From Gammaproteobacteria bacterium (GTDB lineage: Bacteria; Pseudomonadota; Gammaproteobacteria; JAAEPA01): DNA of 33,411 nucleotides. Shown one piece after another: positions 28,822-33,411 of the stretch. The position numbers and the translations under genes are program-made. Position 1 is the first letter of the stretch; every line of letters starts with the position of its first letter. The notes under the pieces were generated by a model, which made no database searches, was not told the DNA's origin, and saw only the letters and a list, made by a program, of their open reading frames with translations. Location: the NCBI GenBank assembly GCA_024222475.1, contig JAAEPA010000209.1, forward strand, positions 1-33,411. The letters run 5' to 3'.

Positions 28822-30020
28822 GCCTTGGTGCTCAACAGGGTACGCCTATCTTGTTGAACAGTAGAAAAAGGTGGCACTCCCCGGCAACAGGTGATTGATC
28901 TCACCCTCAATCCTCGCGCCTCAAGGTTTTTCCTCAGCGTCGACAAGCAGCCTTCGAGCATGGATGCCGTCTCTTTGCGTTCCGCCCATAAGCTACTGGA
29001 GATCAAATCCCCTTGGATATTTACCCGGGCCTGTACGGGGCCTAGCGAGGGTAGGTCAAAAGCCAGGGTCGCCGTCCATCGACTTGCTTCGGTATCGTGT
29101 TTGCGTTGTGGTTCCTTTTCGATACGTAAATGTAGCACGTCGAGCTGATCATTCCCTCTGACGGGTATTTCGACCAGCCAACACGTCTGCTTGTCCTGGG
29201 TATGCTCCAGGGCGGTGAGTTGGTGGAGTACCAGCCGGGCCAATACGGCCCGTGCCGCGTCTTGAAGGATGTGCTGCATAGACTCAATAGAAGCATCACT
29301 TATCCCTCCAATTTGAGTCTGTGCTTGTGGTATCGGGTAGCTGTTTCGGTTGGGTGGCGCGGGTGGGATATAGGTGTCTGCAAGGCTAAGTGGGTGGCGA
29401 GGGGCAGGGGTGTTGGTGTTGGGTAAGTGATTCAGTAAACGCAGTAGTAATCCTTTAAGATCGCGTCCTATGAGAGGGGTTTCTTTCCGCCGGGCAAGTT
29501 TATGCTCAAAGAATAGACCGGAGTTTGCCAGGGCCTCACTCAGGCCGTAGGCTTGGACAATCTCATTTCGAGTGGGCAGGGCATTGATTAACTGGCGTAG
29601 AAATTGGTTTAAGGGTACTGGCAATTGGCTAATGTGGTTGGTTCCTACCATGCTATTCAATACTGAGAGCAGTTTGGGTAGTCCGTCTTGCTGAGGCTGT
29701 AGACGCAACAAATGAGTGGTGAGCAGGTCGGTCGGCTTGGCGAGAACCTGCCCATTGATCGATGTTATTGATAGTAGCGTTTGAGGATGTACTCTCATCA
29801 CCTGTAAATTCAGGACATCGCCCTTGGTCAATCCTACTGAGGAACGGATCGGGAGTGTTTCTTTACCTAAGCGCAGATGCGTGTTTCCACCGCCTTGACC
29901 GTCAGGCGTACTGCGCAGTACTGTGGCTACTAGTAGCTTTTCCAGCTGGAAAACACCTCTTTGAGTGGACAGCAAAGCATGTGCAGATTGAGTCGAGTCG
30001 ATTGCGAGTGGTGTTGTCAT
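28818..30020 (-). CDS. FliK-like flagellar hook-length control protein
   Basis: Immediately upstream of the FlhB-like gene with overlapping ends; C-terminal WLVEIPVRGNDQLDVLHLRIEKE...WTATLAFDLPSLGPVQARVNIQGDLISSSLWAERKET. Confidence 0.8.
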   Translation of the reverse strand: MTTPLAIDSTQSAHALLSTQRGVFQLEKLLVATVLRSTPDGQGGGNTHLRLGKETLPIRSSVGLTKGDVLNLQVMRVHPQTLLSITSINGQVLAKPTDLLTTHLLRLQPQQDGLPKLLSVLNSMVGTNHISQLPVPLNQFLRQLINALPTRNEIVQAYGLSEALANSGLFFEHKLARRKETPLIGRDLKGLLLRLLNHLPNTNTPAPRHPLSLADTYIPPAPPNRNSYPIPQAQTQIGGISDASIESMQHILQDAARAVLARLVLHQLTALEHTQDKQTCWLVEIPVRGNDQLDVLHLRIEKEPQRKHDTEASRWTATLAFDLPSLGPVQARVNIQGDLISSSLWAERKETASMLEGCLSTLRKNLEARGLRVRSITCCRGVPPFSTVQQDRRTLLSTKA

Positions 30021-30306
30021 CTATACGATAGTGATTAGTTTTTCACTCGGATATTTCATAAATTGTAGATGCCCTCTCATGATCCTTGATTCCACAAGAA
30101 GTTTCGCTCAGTTGGCCGTAATTGTGGATACGTTGCTCCTTCAAAAAACCCTTGTGGAAAAATTTTCTACGCGATCGTTGCGAAAAATCATGAAATATTT
30201 GGGTTAAGCGTAAATCAGGGTGATCAGTCCTCATATTTACTAAAGGTTTTAAGGGCAATTTCCGATATTAATAAAGAGAATATAAATCTTATTGGTCAAG
30301 AAGATA

Positions 30307-31899
30307 ATGACAATATATTCCAGCCAACAAAATCCGTGGATGTTGAGGTATAAGCATACCCTACAGAGTCTCGAGCGAAAGGATAAGGCATGGAGAAAAC
30401 GCGAGGGATTACTCAAGCTTATTGCATCATGGTTGATTTTAGCGGCGGATCCGCATGATGAGGTCCTTAATAAGGAACTTCAAGAGCTGCGCGTAGAATT
30501 AAGAAAGAGCTTTGACGATCACGCTTTACGCTCTATGGTCGATAGAATATCAATCAGTGTTGCCCGGTTGAGTAAATTAAGGAAAAAGGAGGCAGACAAT
30601 ACCGGTTGTGTGGATATAGTTACCCAATCGCTGGATTGTCTTAAGCTTCCGGCAGATCTTGACCAAAGTAAACAAACATTAGTCGACAGAATAAACTTTT
30701 CCCATCAGCGTGAAGGGAAACAGGCGATCGTAGCGGCCTTTACCGAATTCGTTTCCGAATTGATCCTGTGTAAGTCTTCTGTCGAGCCGCTTCCAGTGGC
30801 TTCAGTCAGCACTCTACAAGGTGCGTCTAATATTTCTGTCGACAAGGTACCAGAGTCTTCACCTCAGATTCATGAGGTTCTCATTCAACTGATAGAAAAA
30901 CTCGATTTTCCGATACACATACGTGCACAAGCGGATGTCATCATCGAAAGGATGAGGCCGGGTCTACCGGCAGACGGTATCGGTGCGCAGATTTTAGAGA
31001 TTGTAGATCTCATTTCTCGAGCTCGTCTGTTTGTTCAAGCCGAGAAGAGAGATATAGAGCGTTTTCTGGAAAAACTCTCTATTCAATTGCAGGGCTTAGA
31101 TCGATATCTGTCGATCTCAACAGACTCAGAACGCCAAACTGCTGAGAGCAGAATAAAGTTCAGTGACACGCTAGGTGCTCAGATGCGAGAGATCGGCGCG
31201 ACATTAAGTGATGCCAATGATCTTGTAACCGTAAAATCAGATATCCAAATTCGTCTAGACACCATTCAACAGCATCTTGAATCAGAGCGCAGGATGGAAG
31301 CCGATAGAGCGCGACAGGCGGAACAAGAAATTGTGCGACTAAGAGAAGAATTGAAGGCTACAGAGATTATCACGGATGAACTACGTAATAAGGTAAAGGA
31401 AAATCACGAACTCGCAATGAAGGACTCCTTGACAGGATTGTTCAATCGCACTGCTTATGAAGAACGCGTGTGCGCTGAGTTCGAGAAATGGAAGCGCTAT
31501 GGAAGGCCGCTGTCAATAGTGATAATCGATGTGGATCACTTTAAAAACATTAATGATACCTTTGGACACAATGCTGGAGATCGAGTCCTGAAGTCCTTGT
31601 CTGAGGTGTTTTGCGGCCAGATACGAAAAACAGATCTTTTGGTGCGTTATGGTGGTGAGGAGTTCGTGCTCTTGGCTTCAGAAAGCGATAAGAATTTCGC
31701 ACTAAATCTAGCGGAAAAATTACGACAAATAGTGCATCAATGCAAATTTCATTATGAAGGAAATAATGTCTCTGTCACCATCTCTTGTGGGGTTTCATCA
31801 TTCCGGGATGGCGATACGCCGGAACTTGTTCTTGAGCGTGCGGATATGGCGCTTTATCGGGCAAAGGCGCTGGGAAGAAATAGTTGTCTGCTTGATTGA
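30307..31899 (+). CDS. GGDEF-domain diguanylate cyclase with coiled-coil N-terminus
   Basis: DSLTGLFNRTAYEERV, IIDVDHFKNINDTFGHNAGDRVL, RKTDLLVRYGGEEFVLL (GGEEF active site and RxxD I-site), ADMALYRAKALGRN. ATG 30307 preferred over 30292. Confidence 0.92.
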   Translation: MTIYSSQQNPWMLRYKHTLQSLERKDKAWRKREGLLKLIASWLILAADPHDEVLNKELQELRVELRKSFDDHALRSMVDRISISVARLSKLRKKEADNTGCVDIVTQSLDCLKLPADLDQSKQTLVDRINFSHQREGKQAIVAAFTEFVSELILCKSSVEPLPVASVSTLQGASNISVDKVPESSPQIHEVLIQLIEKLDFPIHIRAQADVIIERMRPGLPADGIGAQILEIVDLISRARLFVQAEKRDIERFLEKLSIQLQGLDRYLSISTDSERQTAESRIKFSDTLGAQMREIGATLSDANDLVTVKSDIQIRLDTIQQHLESERRMEADRARQAEQEIVRLREELKATEIITDELRNKVKENHELAMKDSLTGLFNRTAYEERVCAEFEKWKRYGRPLSIVIIDVDHFKNINDTFGHNAGDRVLKSLSEVFCGQIRKTDLLVRYGGEEFVLLASESDKNFALNLAEKLRQIVHQCKFHYEGNNVSVTISCGVSSFRDGDTPELVLERADMALYRAKALGRNSCLLD

Positions 31900-32053
31900 A
31901 ATAATATTTTTAGGGGAGCAAAGCCGTGTTCAATAATAGATTCTTCTTGCCGCTAGACTGGCAGGTATAGCAGTAGTAGTAATTCCCTTTAAAGTCCCTC
32001 ATGTGATTGGGGGTGGGTCATTAATCTGAAAATATGTTTCACAAGGATGGGAT

Positions 32054-32818
32054 ATGGATATAGCAACCTTATTGGGAATATTAGGAGCAGTGATCGTCAT
32101 CGCTGGTGCAATATTTCTCGGCGGTGATGTTGTCATGTTTATCAATGTGCCTTCAATTGTCGTTGTCTTCGGAGGGACTATCGCAGTGACCTTAACCAAG
32201 GTGTCTTTGAAGCATTTTCTTGGTTCTTTCAAGATTGGTCTCAAGGCATTTTTCCACAAGGCCTCAAATTCTGAAACCCTGATTGAAGAGGCCGTAGAAC
32301 TGGCAACGGTGGCCAGAAAAGAGGGTATGCTAGCCTTGGAAGGGAAGGAGATAAACCACCCTTTCTTGGCAAAGGGAATCAGTCTGTGTATCGATGGGCA
32401 CCCACCTGAGATTGTTCAAGAGATGTTGTCCAAGGATATTAATTTGACCATTGAGCGCCATGATATCGGTGTGACAATGTTCAAAGGAGTCGGTGATGCT
32501 GCACCCGCCATGGGCATGATCGGTACCCTAATTGGATTGGTGCAAATGCTGTCCAATATGGATGATCCAAAATCTATCGGACCGGCGATGGCCGTAGCCT
32601 TATTGACGACCCTGTATGGGGCGATAATTGCTACGGCGTTTGCACTGCCTATCGCCGAAAAACTCAAACATATTAGTAAAGCAGAAAGACTGAATAAACA
32701 TCTGGTATTGGAATCCATTTCATCGATTCAGGCAGGGGTTAATCCTCGAGTACTTAAACAGATGTTATCGAACTTTCTCCCTGAAAGTAAGCGTCAACTG
32801 GAAGAACAACCGGCTTAG
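32054..32818 (+). CDS. pomA: Flagellar motor stator protein, PomA/MotA family
   Basis: MDIATLLGILGAVIVIAGAIFLGGDVVMFINVPSIVVVFGGTIAVT; GDAAPAMGMIGTLIGLVQMLSNMDDPKSIGPAMAVALLTTLYGAIIA. Confidence 0.92.
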   Translation: MDIATLLGILGAVIVIAGAIFLGGDVVMFINVPSIVVVFGGTIAVTLTKVSLKHFLGSFKIGLKAFFHKASNSETLIEEAVELATVARKEGMLALEGKEINHPFLAKGISLCIDGHPPEIVQEMLSKDINLTIERHDIGVTMFKGVGDAAPAMGMIGTLIGLVQMLSNMDDPKSIGPAMAVALLTTLYGAIIATAFALPIAEKLKHISKAERLNKHLVLESISSIQAGVNPRVLKQMLSNFLPESKRQLEEQPA

Positions 32819-32978
32819 GAAAGCGAATTAAACAGCTTCCCTAACTGACGCCGCATGATTGTTCGTATTCAAGGCGCGATAACAGGCGCATAGCCTCGAC
32901 TATGACACTGTTGTTGCAACGCCTAAGACGGACGATCAGGCAAATCAGATAGGGAAGTGTGTAGGTAGCATTCCTTAG
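32816..32978 (+). repeat. ~160-bp imperfect palindromic intergenic repeat
   Basis: aactga cgccgcatgattgttcgtattcaaggcgcgataacaggcgcatagcc...cggacgatcaggcaaatcagatagggaagtgtgtaggtagcattccttag; long near-identity to 15036-15197. Confidence 0.88.
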
Positions 32979-33027
32979 TGGAGATACACGACCCGTATTG
33001 CCTGCAGCGCGTATTAGGAGTTAAATC

Positions 33028-33411
33028 ATGAGTGAACCCTCAGCCCCCCCCAGTGACGGTGACGACGGGTTACCAGGATGGGTGATGACCTTTGCAGACC
33101 TGATGTCACTGCTAATGTGTTTTTTCGTACTGCTACTCTCCTTTTCTGAGATGGATGCCCAGAAATTCAAACAGCTTGCGGGGTCCATGAAATTAGCCTT
33201 TGGTGTTCAACGTGATGTGGATGTCAGGACGGCCCCAAAGGGAACGAGTATCATTGCCCAAGAGTTTTCTCCGGGGAAACCCACACCCACACCGCTAAAA
33301 CAGATGCGTCAGCAAACTACTGATGACACTAAGGATAATCTAGATTTTACGGATTCCGCGACTAAGCACGACAAACAGAAGCTCGCTGAACAACTTAAAG
33401 AGGAAGCTGCC
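33028..33411 (+). CDS. pomB: Flagellar motor stator protein, PomB/MotB family, 3' truncated by window end
   Basis: Not in the ORF list as it runs off the window. MSEPSAPPSDGDDGLPGWVMTFADLMSLLMCFFVLLLSFSEMDAQKFKQLAGSMKLAFGVQ. Confidence 0.92.
   Translation, partial: MSEPSAPPSDGDDGLPGWVMTFADLMSLLMCFFVLLLSFSEMDAQKFKQLAGSMKLAFGVQRDVDVRTAPKGTSIIAQEFSPGKPTPTPLKQMRQQTTDDTKDNLDFTDSATKHDKQKLAEQLKEEAA

Noticed and set aside
30241-30268. Sigma-28-like TAAA-N16-TCCGATAT upstream of the GGDEF gene
   Set aside because: Spacing is 16 rather than 15 and the -10 is 6/8; too weak to list as a feature.

Overview
The window looks gammaproteobacterial. From left to right it contains: a 5'-truncated malic enzyme, a fructosamine kinase-family gene, hemH (-), a stand-alone HNH nuclease (-), a long intergenic region (nested inverted-repeat element, then DnaA-box cluster), and priA. 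A large chemotaxis/motility block follows: cheW, a DUF2802-type ORF, cheY, cheA, cheW, three tandem chemoreceptors, a ParA-type ATPase, a STAS protein, cheR, cheD, cheB, a membrane-anchored MCP-like protein, a STAS / histidine kinase / receiver-HATPase trio, FlhB-like and FliK-like genes (-), a GGDEF protein, and pomA/pomB-type motor genes (the last truncated). The main second-look items are: (i) the MCP-like protein after cheB has a CheZ-like DxxxQ motif and shares the C-terminal tail GDVDLF with CheD, and no canonical cheZ is visible in the window; (ii) two ~180-bp inverted elements carrying what look like C-terminal remnants of a GxxExxY-family gene bracket the partner-switching trio, and the termini of one supply the stop codons of both flanking genes; (iii) a nested two-arm inverted-repeat element lies upstream of a compact DnaA-box cluster next to priA; (iv) a ~160-bp palindromic repeat family is scattered between the chemotaxis and motility genes; (v) ParA is paired with a STAS protein carrying a basic N-terminus. 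All assignments come from reading the sequence; no database search was run.
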